Assembly: GCA_032622095.1 (NCBI GenBank) | Contig: CP136067.1 | Location: 51,687,899 to 51,751,898, forward strand | Origin: Siphonodentalium dalli | Taxonomy: Eukaryota; Mollusca; Scaphopoda; Gadilida; Siphonodentaliidae | Length of the DNA: 64,000 bases | Reading direction: 5' to 3' | Shown here: positions 34,011 to 45,700 of the stretch, piece by piece | Numbering within the stretch: the first letter of the stretch is position 1 | Layout: every line of letters begins with the position of its first letter | Notes under the pieces: model-generated | Databases searched by the model: none | What the model was told of the DNA's origin: nothing | Seen by the model: the letters and a program-made list of their open reading frames with translations, nothing else | Made by a program: the position numbers and the translations under genes

Positions 34011-35319
34011 GTGGATTGGAGTTGGAAGTTGATTGCCCGCGCCCCCGGGGTGGCGCAGTAGTGAACGTCCCCCCTGTGTTGACCCCTGCCTCGAAAAGAA
34101 TTGGGCGGTACTGATGCTGCCCTACTCGGGATTGAACACCTGGGCGCCCCCGCCCGATGGGAGCCACTGCATAGGAAGCAATCATGCCTATAGGGGCACG
34201 CGCCAAATTCGCAATATTGCCCATTATGGAACTTTCGGCAAAATCCAAAGGGCACCCCATTCGGTTGAGATGGTGGAATTCGTCCCGTCTGAACCAATGG
34301 TGTAACGCCTGCCACTCCCAATTATTTCGCTCTCATGAACAGTTCCCAATTCCAAGTGTCCCATGTAAGCCCAATATTACTCTGTTTCAATTGTCGAAAA
34401 CTTTTGTCATAAAAGGCCCAATTAAGGCCCATCTTGGCCAGATAACGGATGTTGGATTGATATTTGATCATAGAAATGGCCAGCGTTGGATACTTCTCGA
34501 AGTACACTGACATGTATACCTCGTACGCGTCGACCCACCGCTCGATTGATTAAATGCGTTTGGGTTCAGGTGGTAATGATGCCAAAACTCTACCGACGGA
34601 AGTGTCCACCCAGCTAGATCGGCCGGTGCCTGTATTTTCTGCACTGGGGAGTAAATGAGAAAATTCCACATATTCGTGGGCCCATATTTTACGTTTTGTC
34701 TTGGTGGAAACTGAAGATGAGAGCGGAATGGATTGAGATTGAAAAGTTGGCCCCACGTCTAACCCCCCCCCCCCCCCGAAGAAAACAGAAGAAGGTTAGC
34801 ATTGCCTCGCTCAAGCGTAGGAAATGGAAACCCTCCCCCATGGCTTTGATCCGAGTCGGAAGTAGATCCATCCGCTATACTGGAGATCGAAACGCGACGT
34901 CTCTTGGCCCGGTGCGCCTGGGAAGAGTGAAGGGCAACGGGTACTGGCGAGACAGGACTAGAGATACCGGGCGGCGAGTGCAAACCTGATGATTGTTGAA
35001 ATGATGCGCGTCCTCGTGTGGATGGTCGACCGCGCGGGGCTGTGTGCCCTCTTGGAGATTGACCGCGGGTGCTGGTAGAAGCGCGTCTTCTGTGAACTGG
35101 GGATGCCGAGCTATCGCTGTCCCGAACAAAGCGAAGTGATGCGCGACCTCGTGTGGCAGGCATAGCCGCGTGCCTGGCTGTGGTACTTCGCGAGCGTACG
35201 CTGGCCCGTGTGGGGCGGGTTGTAGATACTGGGCTGGACCGGTTCCTAACTCTTATGCGGCCTGCGCTCCTGGTGGTCCTTGCGACTGAAGGGGATTGAC
35301 CCTTGCCTCTTCGTGGCAT
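33998..35319 (-). pseudogene. Gag-like protein of the Ngaro-like element (frameshifted)
   Basis: Starts at an ATG at 35319 (MPRRGKGQSPSVARTTRSAG), with an Arg/Ser/Pro-rich basic N-terminal half suited to nucleic-acid binding. A G run (34762-34777) breaks the frame. The sequence resumes as KTKRKIWAHEYVEFSHLL (frame ending 34550), shifts again to YLAKMGLNWAFYDKSFRQLK (34322-34513) and ends with the Cys/His cluster GFCRKFHNGQYCEFGACPYR and HDCFLCSGSHRAGAPRC (34321-33998). The 'KIW..EYV.F..LL', 'W..YD..FR' and CCHC-rich end are the usual features of gag-like ORFs in DIRS/Ngaro elements. At least two frameshifts inactivate it. Confidence 0.75.
34762..34777 (+). repeat. Poly-C tract (poly-G within gag)
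   Basis: A homopolymer in the gag-like frame. The frame is disrupted here, so slippage is the likely cause. Confidence 0.85.
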
Positions 35320-35409
35320 ATGGAAACTGATAGCTGAAAAAAGAAAATTACACCACGCAGTATGGAACCTTAACTCAACTGAATAGCCTGTCGTACCCCG
35401 GAGTGCCAA

Positions 35410-36920
35410 GGCCCGGGATGCGGAGTAACCGCCGTATTAAGTTAACACTGGTGTATGTACTGGACATGGATAGGTATAGCTCAAATTTGAAGTTAACTCT
35501 GTAAATTTGGTTCGGTTATTATTGAATTGAAGTGTTGAAGCACCGGTTGCACCCGGGTGAAGGAAAGTGAAAGCCAGCCAAAGGTTATGCACTTGTAGAG
35601 AACGTAGATGTCAATTGGCACTCCAGGACACCAGGCTGGCAGCCATGCAAGAAATGTATGGACCATTAACTGGTAAACATTCATGAATAATAACAGCGGA
35701 GAAAATGTATACCCACGCTGAAAACTTATTGGGCGAGTCCGAAGAGTGTAAATATTCCGCAGGAAATTGCCATACGGCTAATATCGGATAAGATCGGACG
35801 TTAACGAACGAGAATTGGTTAATTGCACGATAAACAAGTCAAGAAGGAGGTCCTGCAGGGACGTAAATTTTTTATTGAAGTTGTCCAACAACCACGCGAA
35901 AGCCTTTAATGCCGCCACGTACAACGACCGTCGGAGACGCCAGGAATGTTTCGTCCTACCGGGATGGTCATGGGCACGGTTGCCGCGCTGTGAAGACTCT
36001 TATAAAGCCGAACGTGTAGAGTAAAATAATGACAGAGCGATGGTGGGATAACCTTACTGCCCCGCGCGAAAACCATAATATATCACCAAGAAGAATACTG
36101 GTTGGTCGACATGACTTGGCCCGTCACCGAATTTAACGGGGCGACAAATAGAAAAACGAGTATGGAACGTTCCCGTGCTATGGGCCGGATTTACGGAAAT
36201 TAAGTCGGGATAAAGATGCATGCACGGTCTGTATGGCTGTACCTACATACATTGTATACTATTAATCAGTAATTATATGATCGACCAGCGAGCCTAGTTG
36301 CTACATTTAGAACGCGATACACGTCTTATGAGAGACCATCAGCATATAATAATATAATACCAGGGAAGGCTACCCATATTCCCTGGCATGAAGAGATAAA
36401 AAGAACTGAAGACAGTCTATACAAAACGTTAATGTGGAGGGACCATCAGCAGTAAAAGGAATGATATCGAAGGCAAGTTGACATCGATCACAAGGTAGAA
36501 AGCATGCTCCAGTGGAAAACATGCGTGCATCATCTGGCCCTCCATAGACAATAATAAAGCCAAAATGCGGGATGCACAACAATAAAGTAATAAATAAACG
36601 CGAAAGAAAATTGCATGCCACGGCAGTGGAAACCATGCAAGGGTGCATCATGTGATCTCTCGAAGGTTAAATTTGGAAGCGATAGAGCAGACTCTTATGA
36701 TCGTCGTGTGACAGAATGAAAACTGACCAAAGTAATCTGGTACAAAATGCAGTTATGCTAAAAGTTTAAAGCTATATAGTAGGCTTGTATGAACATCGTG
36801 CTACATATATACGTATGTCAAATAACAAAAGTAATCATGTATAAAATACAACAAGAGCGTCACCAGAGCGTAACAAAATACTCCCTGTAGCCATTTCGAA
36901 ATGTATGATATCGCAAATTA
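35410..36920 (-). other. Spacer of the Ngaro-like element, largely unassigned
   Basis: The minus stretch 36000-35790 is open for about 60 codons and contains YVAALKAFAWLLDNFNKKFT and SLQDLLLDLFIVQLTN, an amphipathic segment I cannot place. 36651-36370 has two CxxC pairs (CDRC, CIDC) in a 93-codon frame with two imperfect internal repeats at the DNA level. Neither is enough for a gene call. Confidence 0.3.
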
Positions 36921-36929
36921 AAATGATAC

Positions 36930-37470
36930 CGTGGGCTTACATTGGCATTAATTCTAAAATTGGCCTTAACTCTCGTCAAAATAATTAGCTAGAGCCTATA
37001 TTTGAACTTGGCCTGTAATTTCGGCTGGGAAATACTCATACCAGCTTTGATTCCGATCAAATAATCAAAGCTGGAGTTATCGGTCGGAAACTGAAATGTT
37101 ATGAAATTGGTCAAAATCTAATTTGAAAAATGGGGCCGTAACGCATGTAAAATTAACTGCGTGGAGCCCAGCTTCGACCTTGACCTGTAACGTTGACTGG
37201 GAAATACGCGTACCAACTTTGGTTCAGATCAGCTAATCCAATCTAGAGTTTTATTGGTCGGAAACCAAAATGGTAACGGACTGTCAAATTCTAAGTCGAA
37301 AAAGGGGCCGTAACTCTTATAAGAATAATTGGACGGAACCCGTCTTCGAGCCTAAGCGGTATCTTTATATGGGAAATACCCCTACCGACTTTGCTTCAGC
37401 TCAATTAATCCAAGCCGGAGTAATCGATCGGAAACCAAAAATGTTACGGACGGACGGACAGACAGACTAC
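36930..37470 (+). repeat. Three tandem units (about 170 bp) of a dispersed repeat ending in a GGAC run
   Basis: GGGAAATAC(T/G/C)C(A/G/C)TACC at about 37028, 37199 and 37371, each followed by CTTTG/CTTTGC, 'aatc-a--ctggagt' and TCGGAAACC(A)AAA. It ends in ACGGACGGACGGACAGACAG. It lies on the opposite strand to the Ngaro-like genes and separates hydrolase from gag, so it is probably an insertion. Confidence 0.75.
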
Positions 37471-37574
37471 ATGATACAACCAAGATTATGCAGGGCGAAC
37501 AAAATTGCTAAAATTAGAAAACCACTCACCGAAATAAATATTACTAGCGATTGTGGATGGAATGCCCCACAACG

Positions 37575-38221
37575 TCAGAAATGGTTGAGGTAGTGAAGCA
37601 TCGCCCCACGGATACCCCAATAATATTTATTGATCCCTCTCTCGTTGAAATGTATCCCGTCGCGCAGGAAATGTTGGACGGCCCTTTCCAATCTGGGCTG
37701 ACGCCAGAGCAGAGTCCTTGGACGAACGTCTGTGTAGGTTTGTAACATGACGTTGGTCTGTGTGATTCTTTTATTGAGGAGCTCCAAAGTGACGCACGAG
37801 ACAGCGAAACGACGCAACAGTTTCGTGCGGTGAAAAAGTTTGTTGACTATGATACAGGAGACGCCATACTTCTCTTTGAGGTCATGGAGGTAATCATCAA
37901 TTTCCCCCGACCCACCTCGGGCCCTATTTTACATAAGTCATTAGCCCCCACTTGCAATAATACCAGGTGGGGCTTAAAGTGTGTGAGGGTATGGCAAACG
38001 CCCGCATCCGCTCGCAAATTGCCTACGGTAGCCCCCGATCGACCGACGAATCGAACGCACACATTTTGGGATTTTCCGGAGCCACGTGTGGCGTGCGTGG
38101 ATAAATTCAAGTTTTTAGCAAAATTATGCCACTGTGGCCCACCATGATATAAATGAGCACCGAATCTATTGACGAAAGAATGTCCCAGAAAAAGTATTCG
38201 AACCATACTGAGCGAAGACAA
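37575..38221 (-). pseudogene. SGNH/GDSL-type hydrolase of the Ngaro-like element, one frameshift
   Basis: The frame opens just after the direct repeat, with the likely Met at MVRILFLGHSFVNRF. GHS is the nucleophile block (SGNH block I). GRSGATV gives the block II Gly and LLQVGANDLC gives the block III GxND. A frame change at a C5 run (37904-37908, plus strand) moves the reading into the frame that ends FLRDGIHFNERGINKYY, with block V DxxH (Asp and His of the triad), then the stop near 37575. All catalytic residues are present across the two frames, about 200 residues in total, as expected for one SGNH domain. Such esterase-like domains occur in some Ngaro and CR1-type elements. Their role in transposition is unknown. 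Confidence 0.8.
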
Positions 38222-38238
38222 AAGACGAAATGTACCTG

Positions 38239-38370
38239 TTCAAAAATTGTTGACCGTCTTCTTCGATCGATAAGTTGGAAAGAAAGTTGACACCGACCGC
38301 GCCGCTCACCCCTACGTGTAAAAATATAGTTCTCCCAATTCCTGCTCAAGAGTTATCCCAATCGCTTCGC
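38239..38370 (-). repeat. Direct terminal repeat copy 1 of the Ngaro-like element
   Basis: Begins (minus strand) GAAGCGATTGGGATAACTC and ends ACAATTTTTGAA. It is the same as 32068-32192. It is followed at once by the hydrolase frame and preceded by apparently unrelated DNA, so it marks the 5' edge. Confidence 0.85.
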
Positions 38371-38464
38371 GGCCTAATTAACATTTTTCCCAAACTCTCG
38401 CGATTCATGATTATGTTGTCAATTTGTCCAAATTCTTTGTCGCTTTATTTTATTGCTTACTTCT

Positions 38465-38600
38465 TTGGAATTCCATGCGGTATGGCGTATTGGTAGCGTA
38501 GTGATCTATCGGTGAAATATTTCGCTACCGAACATGTTTGCGTTTCTAAAAGTTTCTGGTTTAAATCTCCGCATCTGTTTAACCCTTTGGGATAAAATAC
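38465..38600 (+). repeat. Possible tRNA-related sequence (SINE fragment)
   Basis: TGGCGTATTGGTAGCG fits a pol III A box loosely and GGTTTAAATCTCC about 90 bp later fits a B box loosely. No cloverleaf can be drawn with confidence. Confidence 0.25.
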
Positions 38601-38896
38601 GTCGCTCTTATACGACTATGTTTTAAGTGTCACATTCTTGAAATGTGTGTAGTGGCTGCATAGCAAATATCATGTTGATGTAACGAAATAAGTATATGTA
38701 TACCGTGATTTACCGGGGTGATCTCGCACCTACAACGTGTTCCAAATGGTACGAAATATTTTGGCTTGCATTTTGCGGTCACTTAGATGTATGTGCACTT
38801 CCAATAGGAACCATTCTGAGCACATTACAAAACAAATATAATACGTGCATTTGTTGTACCTACTCATCGACCATAGAACTATAACTTAATCATATG

Positions 38897-39212
38897 GGCC
38901 TTGGCTCAATCAGTTAGGGTACAACTCCAAGCCGTTTTGCCATCCAGCGCTAGCGATAAGGGTTCAAATCCACATGTTTCCATCGTCCACCTTGTAACTC
39001 GAAATCTTTAACTGGTGGAGTTGCCAGTTACTCGGCGATGGTCGGTGGTTTGCCGCACATGGCCGACGAGTTTATCAGCCAATGAAATCACTGTTAGACT
39101 AGCTGTAAGTGGGCGGATATCCGCCACCGCTAAAACTGGCAATGTCGTGATATGGCCTCAGTTTCTGAAAAAGCGACATGAAACCCCAATCGATCAGTCA
39201 ATCAACCAATTA
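38897..39212 (+). mobile_element. tRNA-derived SINE, copy 1
   Basis: A box TGGCTCAATCAGTTAGGGT (from 38902) and perfect B-box core GGTTCAAATCC (38961-38971) form a tRNA-like head. A conserved body follows (CTGGTGGAGTTGCCAGTTAC, GAGTTTATCAGCCAATGAAA, CGGCAATGTCGTGATA-type). The tail is AAACCCCAATCGATCAGTCA-type. Heads, bodies and tails of this kind are typical of molluscan tRNA-SINEs. It was transcribed by pol III and mobilised by a LINE in trans. Confidence 0.8.
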
Positions 39213-42200
39213 ATAACTTAATCAACAATTGGTATGTTGGAGCTGATTAAAGCATTCACTGGCGACTCTCCCATCTGTACCACACATAAACCAATAATGG
39301 CTGGTGACAAACGTACCACACTGACGGTGTCACAATAGTTGTGTTGCCTTACTATGGTGCGATTAAGTGACAATTTGCCGTCATAATTATTATGTCATAG
39401 TTAGTTATGTCTCTCGTCAATTGACCCTACCGCAATTAACTGTGTGAGCCAATGAGATAATTGCATTATACAGCCTGGAGCAATGGTCGCTTCTGCGAAC
39501 AGGCGGTTAGACAAAAAGACTCATTTTACCGGCTTACTCTATGTCGCTTTGATTTTGTTTTGTATAAAATAGTATTGGTTTCATGTAAGTTGACACAATA
39601 TAATAATATAACAGTAACAGAATGCGAAAGCTTCGCCCTATGGGCTTTTTTGATTAGTAAATTATGAAGGTTGTAAATGTCACGCTGAGCTAGAGAAGTG
39701 ACAACTGGAAATATGATGAGGGGATTAGGAAGTGCTAGATAGGCTTATTAGTTAAAACTATCAAATCAAACTATGTACGCATTTGAGATAATGGACAACA
39801 TAGTGTTGTAATCTCCAAGGGATTATGTGTTGGGGAAAGAGGGACACTAAAATGGCTAAAGTATATGACAGCACCTGTTAAATTCACCTGTTGTCGATTA
39901 ATACAGGCTGATTATGGCGCCTCTTCCTGGTAGCTTTCGGATTTGTGATGGTTAGATTTGGTACATTATACAACATTTATTGGTATATTTTGTGAATAAA
40001 TGGTATTCATGGCATGTATACGTGGACTTACATACACAAACATTATGACAGACCAATGGAATATTAGGGAACTGTGATATGAAAAATAATTTCTCAATAT
40101 ACTGAAACATGTGTGTTCTATGCGCGTAATGTGCCAATTATGAAGATTATTAATTGTTATTATAACATTTTTATTTTTTTAATTTAAATGTCTTTATTAA
40201 TTCCTTAGATATATAAGTCACGTTTTTACATAGCCCATACAAACCCACGTGGCGGGGATAAGGGCGTTCTATGTCTATGGAATTGCCCCCACTTTCTGTA
40301 TAGGCGTGGTATTTTCAAATTCTAAATTAGTGACTAAGGAGTTAATAAAGAAAAAAACAAATATCAGATGCTTTGGTGTATCGGGAAGGGTGGTGGGCTG
40401 CTACGTACGTATAGATAGATAGTTTAGTCAAAGAGGTTGAAGGCGATCGATGACAAAACCATCTCCATGTATGATCAATACGTTCACGTTCATACGTCCA
40501 TTATAGGATCCAATATTGCCCATCTATTAGAATATGTATCATTATCCAGAAAAAAACAATCAGTTATCCAGAAAAAAACAATCAATTATGACATGGAACA
40601 CTTTTTGATACCAGTATGGTGCATCTTCGAAAAAGTACAAAAAACTGACTACAACGGATGAAAACATACAAGTCCTCTAATTTTTATCGAAATAGGGAAA
40701 TTGTATGGTACACCATCGATAAATTGATAGATCGTGTGTCTATTGTGAAGAGATATATTATAATAACATTAAATATTTAGTATGTGTTACATATCCAGCT
40801 TGACAAGAACAGTGAATATCCGAAATTATCGAACAAATTTAGATATAACGTTGACAATCCTCAATTTGTGTATTGATATACTGATTATCTTTGACAAAAA
40901 AAAAAAATTAAAATAGACGTCGAATGGTTCATTAGTAATTGTTCACATATACTTTTATTCTGAACTGCGAGTAATATGTTATTATTTAACTGCTCTTTTT
41001 TAAATTGAAGAAACTGTGGAATGGTCCTGCTCGCAGTGTTTATGGATCCTGATTGCAGTGGTTGCAATCTATGAAATGGTAACGACTGCATGTGGTCTTG
41101 CGTCTAGTGGAAATTCTTGTGTTATGACTATATGGCATTGGTTTAAACATATTTGTTGCAACAAAAGTTACAAGGGATTGGGACAAAAGTTATAACAACT
41201 TGATGCAGCCCCTTTCCCAACAATATATAAACAATTGTTTACTTGAGTAAAGTCCATTAAATTGATTGCAGACCACCGTCAGACAGTACCCTTGCCACCT
41301 GCAAGACATCACCATTGAAATTTTGGAAGCGCGGGATTTTGGTGGGAGTTGATGTTGTTAAGTTCTCTTGAGTGACGTCTTAGATCTATCGGTAATTCCA
41401 AAGGCAGGTATTCTTGAGATGCCGTATCTTTATAAAAAAAAGACGATAAACAGACCTACAAACAAGTACTTTGACAAGAATTAGCTAGAAATGGGAAAAA
41501 ATCAGTCGAAACTATCAGATTATTTCCATGAAATATCAGCAATACACTAATATGATATTTTGCAAGCAAATACGTCTTTAATTTGTCTCATTTTGTCGCC
41601 TATTTGTGTGTTTCATATTGTTTTTTTTCAAGTATCGTATCGTACTCTCTGTCGGTTGCGAAACAGTGCGAAATGTTTAATATGCTAAAACAATAAACCT
41701 CACGTGAGATGGTTAGTAAAAGTGATCGCTATTACTCGAGTAAAGCCCATTACATTGATAGCCGACAGTACCCTTACCGCCTGCAGACAGTATTATTTGG
41801 AAGTGCGGGTTCCCTGCGAACGTTACAATTGCCAATCCGTGGCCCTCGATTTTGTGATCCAGGGGGTCGTTGGCCATCAAAAGATGAATAAATTCGATTC
41901 ACTATCTATTGAGAAGTACACATAGTGGGTAGTCGATGGACGATGAATGTGAAACATCCAAGTTTTTCGGTTTATTCGTCCAATAGTGAAAATGTTGATA
42001 AAAGTCTCATTTTATCAACCAGTACGACTTATCTGTTTGTAAAAAATATAATTGGTCATCTGCGTTAATTATATGAAATTCCCTATAGGAATAACTCACC
42101 CATTATATATATGCCTTGTATCCTTATATATGTTCGCTGATGACAATTCGTGATATCTTCTAAAGGCTGCCTGTGTGATTGGGGTCCCCTGCTAACGCGT

Positions 42201-42749
42201 TTGCATAGTACCACAACCACGGGTACCTCGCTGTACAGGACCGGTTCACATGGGGTGAGCACGCGGTTGAATTGTAAACGATTCACACAAAGCAGTCAGG
42301 AAAACTGGTCTCCGCTAACGGCGACCCCTCACTGCGTGTTGAGTCGTAATCATTTTTTGACCCACTGGCGGCGACCCATCATTATATACGATGTTATACG
42401 CTACCACAGGAAATCTGTTTAAAAAGTTGGGCCATGACAGTGCTTGAGATCTCCTCTCTGTCTGCTGGTACAGCTAACATTGTTAACAAGAACTACAACT
42501 CCAAATAAGCGACTAAATAACGGAGCTGTCTGATAAATGTTACAACACCATAAGTGAGCAACTTCGGTCTGACAAGTCAAATTCACCTATCAGGTGGGTG
42601 AGCTTGGGCAAGTTGGGGAGGTTGGTGGACGCTCTTTAAAATAACTTCTACTGGGAAAAGTCTCTTTAAAAAAAACTCTTTAAAACTGTTAACATTGTTA
42701 GCGGTCCCAGCAGGCGGAGATCAGATCTAAAGCAATAACGATCAGATTT
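39213..42749. other. No gene; minor repeats
   Basis: 39290-39460 is repeated at 49110-49275 (TTACTATGGTG, ATAGTTAGTTATG, CTCGTCAATT / CTCGTCGATT). 41244-41335 and 41738-41815 are local duplicates (GAGTAAAG(T/C)CCATTA, GACAGTACCCTT(G/A)CC). Around 42470 and 42690, single TAACATTGTTA motifs resemble the satellite that follows. No exon is supported. Confidence 0.4.
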
Positions 42750-45700
42750 TGTTGGCGCTGCCAGGCCTAACATTGTAAGGATGTGGTGTTGGCGCTGCCA
42801 GGCCTAACATTGTAAGGACGGGGTGTTAGCGCTGCCAGGCCTAACATTGTAAGGATTGTGTGTTGGCGCTGACAGGTCTAACATTGTATGGATGGGGTGT
42901 TAGCGCGGCCAGGCCTAACATTGTAAGGATGGGGTGTTAGCGCGGCCAGGCCCTAACATTGTAAGGATGGGGTGTTAGCGCGGCCAGGCCTAACATTGTA
43001 AGGATGGGGTGTTAGCACGGCCAGGCCTAACATTGTAAGGATGGGGTGTTAGCGCGGCCAGGCCTAACATTGTAAGGATTGTGTGTTGGCGCTGCCAGGT
43101 CTAACATTGTAAGGATGGGGTGTTAGCGCGGCCAGGCCTAACATTGTAAGGATGGGGTGTTAGCGCTGCCAGGCCAAACATTGTAAGGATGGGGTGTTAG
43201 CGCGGCCAGGCCTAACATTGTAAGGATGGGGTGTTAGCGCTGCCAGGCCTAACATTGTAAGGATGGGGTGTTAGCGCTGCCAGGTCTAACATTGTAAGGA
43301 TGGGGTGTTAGCGCTGCCAGGCCTAACATTGTAAGGATGGGGTGTTAGCGCGGCCAGGCCTAACATTGTAAGGATGGGGTGTTAGCGCTGCCAGGCCTAA
43401 CATTGTAAGGATGGGGTGTTGGCGCGGCCAGGTCTAACATTGTAAGGATGGGGTGTTAGCGCTGCCAGGCCTAACATTGTAAGGATGGGGTGTTAGCGCT
43501 GCCAGGCCTAACATTGTAAGGATGGGGTGTTGGCGCTGCCAGGTCTAACATTGTAAGGATGGGGTGTTAGCTCTACCAGGTCTAACATTGTAAGGATGGG
43601 GTGTTAGCGCGGACAGGCCTAACATTGTAAGGATTAAGTGTTAGCGCTGCCAGGCCTAACATTGTAAGGATGGGGTGTTGGCGCTGCCAGGCCTAACATT
43701 GTAAGGATGGGGTGTTGGCGCTGCCAGGCCTAACATTGTAAGGATGGGGTGTTAGCGTGCCAGGCCTAACATTGTAAGGATGGGGTGTTAGCGCTGCCAG
43801 GCCTAACATTGTAAGGATGGGGTGTTAGCGCGGCCATGCCTAACATTGTAAGGATGGGGTGTTAGCGCGGCCAGGTCTAACATTGTAAGGATGGGGTGTT
43901 GGCGCTGCCAGGTCTAACATTGTAAGGATGGGGTGTTAGCGCTGCCAGGCCTAACATTGTAAGGATGGGGTGTTAGCGCTGCCAGGCCTAACATTGTAAG
44001 GATGGGGTGTTGGCGCGGCCAGGTCTAACATTGTAAGGATGGGGTGTTAGCGCTGCCAGGCCTAACATTGTAAGGATGGGGTGTTGGCGCTGCCAGGCCT
44101 AACATTGTAAGGATGGGGTGTTAGCGCTGCCAGGCCTAACATTGTAAGGATGGGGTGTTAGCGCGGCCAGGCCTAACATTGTAAGGATGGGGTGTTAGCG
44201 CTGCCAGGTCTAACATTGTAAGGATGGGGTGTTAGCGCGGCCAGGCCTAACATTGTAAGGATGGGGTGTTAGCGCGGCCAGGCCTAACATTGTAAGGATG
44301 GGGTGTTAGCGCTGCCAGGCCTAACATTGTAAGGATGGGGTGTTAACGCTGCCAGGCCTAACATTGTAAGGATGGGGTGTTAGCGCTGCCAGGCCTAACA
44401 TTGTAAGTATGGGGTGTTAGCGCTGCCAGGCCTAACATTGTAAGGATGGGGTGTTAGCGCTGCCAGGCCTAACATTGTAAGGATGGGGTGTTAACGCTGC
44501 CAGGCCTAACATTGTAAGGATGGGGTGTTAGCGCTGCCAGGCCTAACATTGTAAGTATGGGGTGTTAGCGCTGCCAGGCCTAACATTGTAAGGATGGGGT
44601 GTTAGCGCTGCCAGGCCTAACATTGTAAGGATGGGGTGTTAGCGCTGCCAGGCCTAACATTGTAAGGATGGGGTGTTAGCGCTGCCAGGCCTAACATTGT
44701 AAGGATGGGGTGTTAGCGCTGCCAGGCCTAACATTGTAAGTATGGGGTGTTAGCGCTGCCAGGCCTAACATTGTAAGGATGGGGTGTTAGCGCTGCCAGG
44801 CCTAACATTGTAAGGATGGGGTGTTAGCGCTGCCAGGCCTAACATTGTAAGGATGGGGTGTTAGCGCTGCCAGGCCTAACATTGTAAGTATGGGGTGTTA
44901 GCGCTGCCAGGCCTAACATTGTAAGGATGGGGTGTTAGCGCTGCCAGGCCTAACATTGTAAGTATGGGGTGTTAGCGCTGCCAGGCCTAACATTGTAAGG
45001 ATGGGGTGTTAGCGCTGCCAGGCCTAACATTGTAAGTATGGGGTGTTAGCGCTGCCAGGCCTAACATTGTAAGGATGGGGTGTTGGCGCTGCCAGGCCTA
45101 ACATTGTAAGGATGGGGTGTTAGCGCTGCCAGGCCTAACATTGTAAGGATGGGGTGTTAGCGCTGCCAGGTCTAACATTGTAAGGATGGGGTGTTGGCGC
45201 TGCCAGGCCTAACATTGTAAGGATGGGGTGTTAGCGCTGCCATGCCTAACATTGTAAGGATGGGGTGTTAGCGCTGCCAGGCCTAACATTGTAAGGATGG
45301 GGTGTTGGCGCTGCCAGGCCTAACATTGTAAGGATGGGGTGTTAGCGCTGCCAGGCCTAACATTGTAAGGATGGGGTGTTAGCGCTGCCATGCCTAACAT
45401 TGTAAGGATGGGGTGTTAGCGCTGCCAGGCCTAACATTGTAAGGATGGGGTGTTGGCGCTGCCAGGCCTAACATTGTAAGGATGGGGTGTTAGCGCTGCC
45501 AGGCCTAACATTGTAAGGATGGGGTGTTAGCTCTGCCATGCCTAACATTGTAAGGATGGGGTGTTGGCGCTGCCAGGCCTAACATTGTAAGGATGGGGTG
45601 TTAGCGCTGCCAGGCCTAACATTGTAAGGATGGGGTGTTAGCGCTGCCATGCCTAACATTGTAAGGATGGGGTGTTAGCGCTGCCAGGCCTAACATTGTA

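Larger units (their letters stand above)
31909..38370 (-). mobile_element. DIRS/Ngaro-type tyrosine-recombinase retrotransposon, defective
   Basis: Minus-strand order: direct repeat (38370-38239), SGNH hydrolase (38221-37575), a 2-kb spacer that contains a foreign tandem repeat, a gag-like region (35319-34000), RT-RNase H plus the start of a tyrosine recombinase (34010-32193), then a second direct-repeat copy (32192-32068). There is no integrase or protease and no ordinary long LTR. Tyrosine-recombinase retroelements of the Ngaro group have direct (split) repeats, and some carry a hydrolase ORF, so Ngaro is the favoured label. The recombinase is cut off at the repeat, so the copy is dead. Confidence 0.8.

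Noticed and set aside
32665-34510. Several plus-strand ORFs of 66-112 codons
   Set aside because: They are antisense to the RT-RNase H and gag-like frames, which carry the real motifs.
31909-38370. Ty3/BEL-type LTR retrotransposon
   Set aside because: There is no integrase or protease, the repeats are about 129 bp, the RT has the LDD form, and a tyrosine-recombinase core-binding domain follows RNase H.
38465-38600. Functional tRNA gene
   Set aside because: A- and B-box matches are loose, spacing is too long and no cloverleaf forms. At most it is a SINE fragment.
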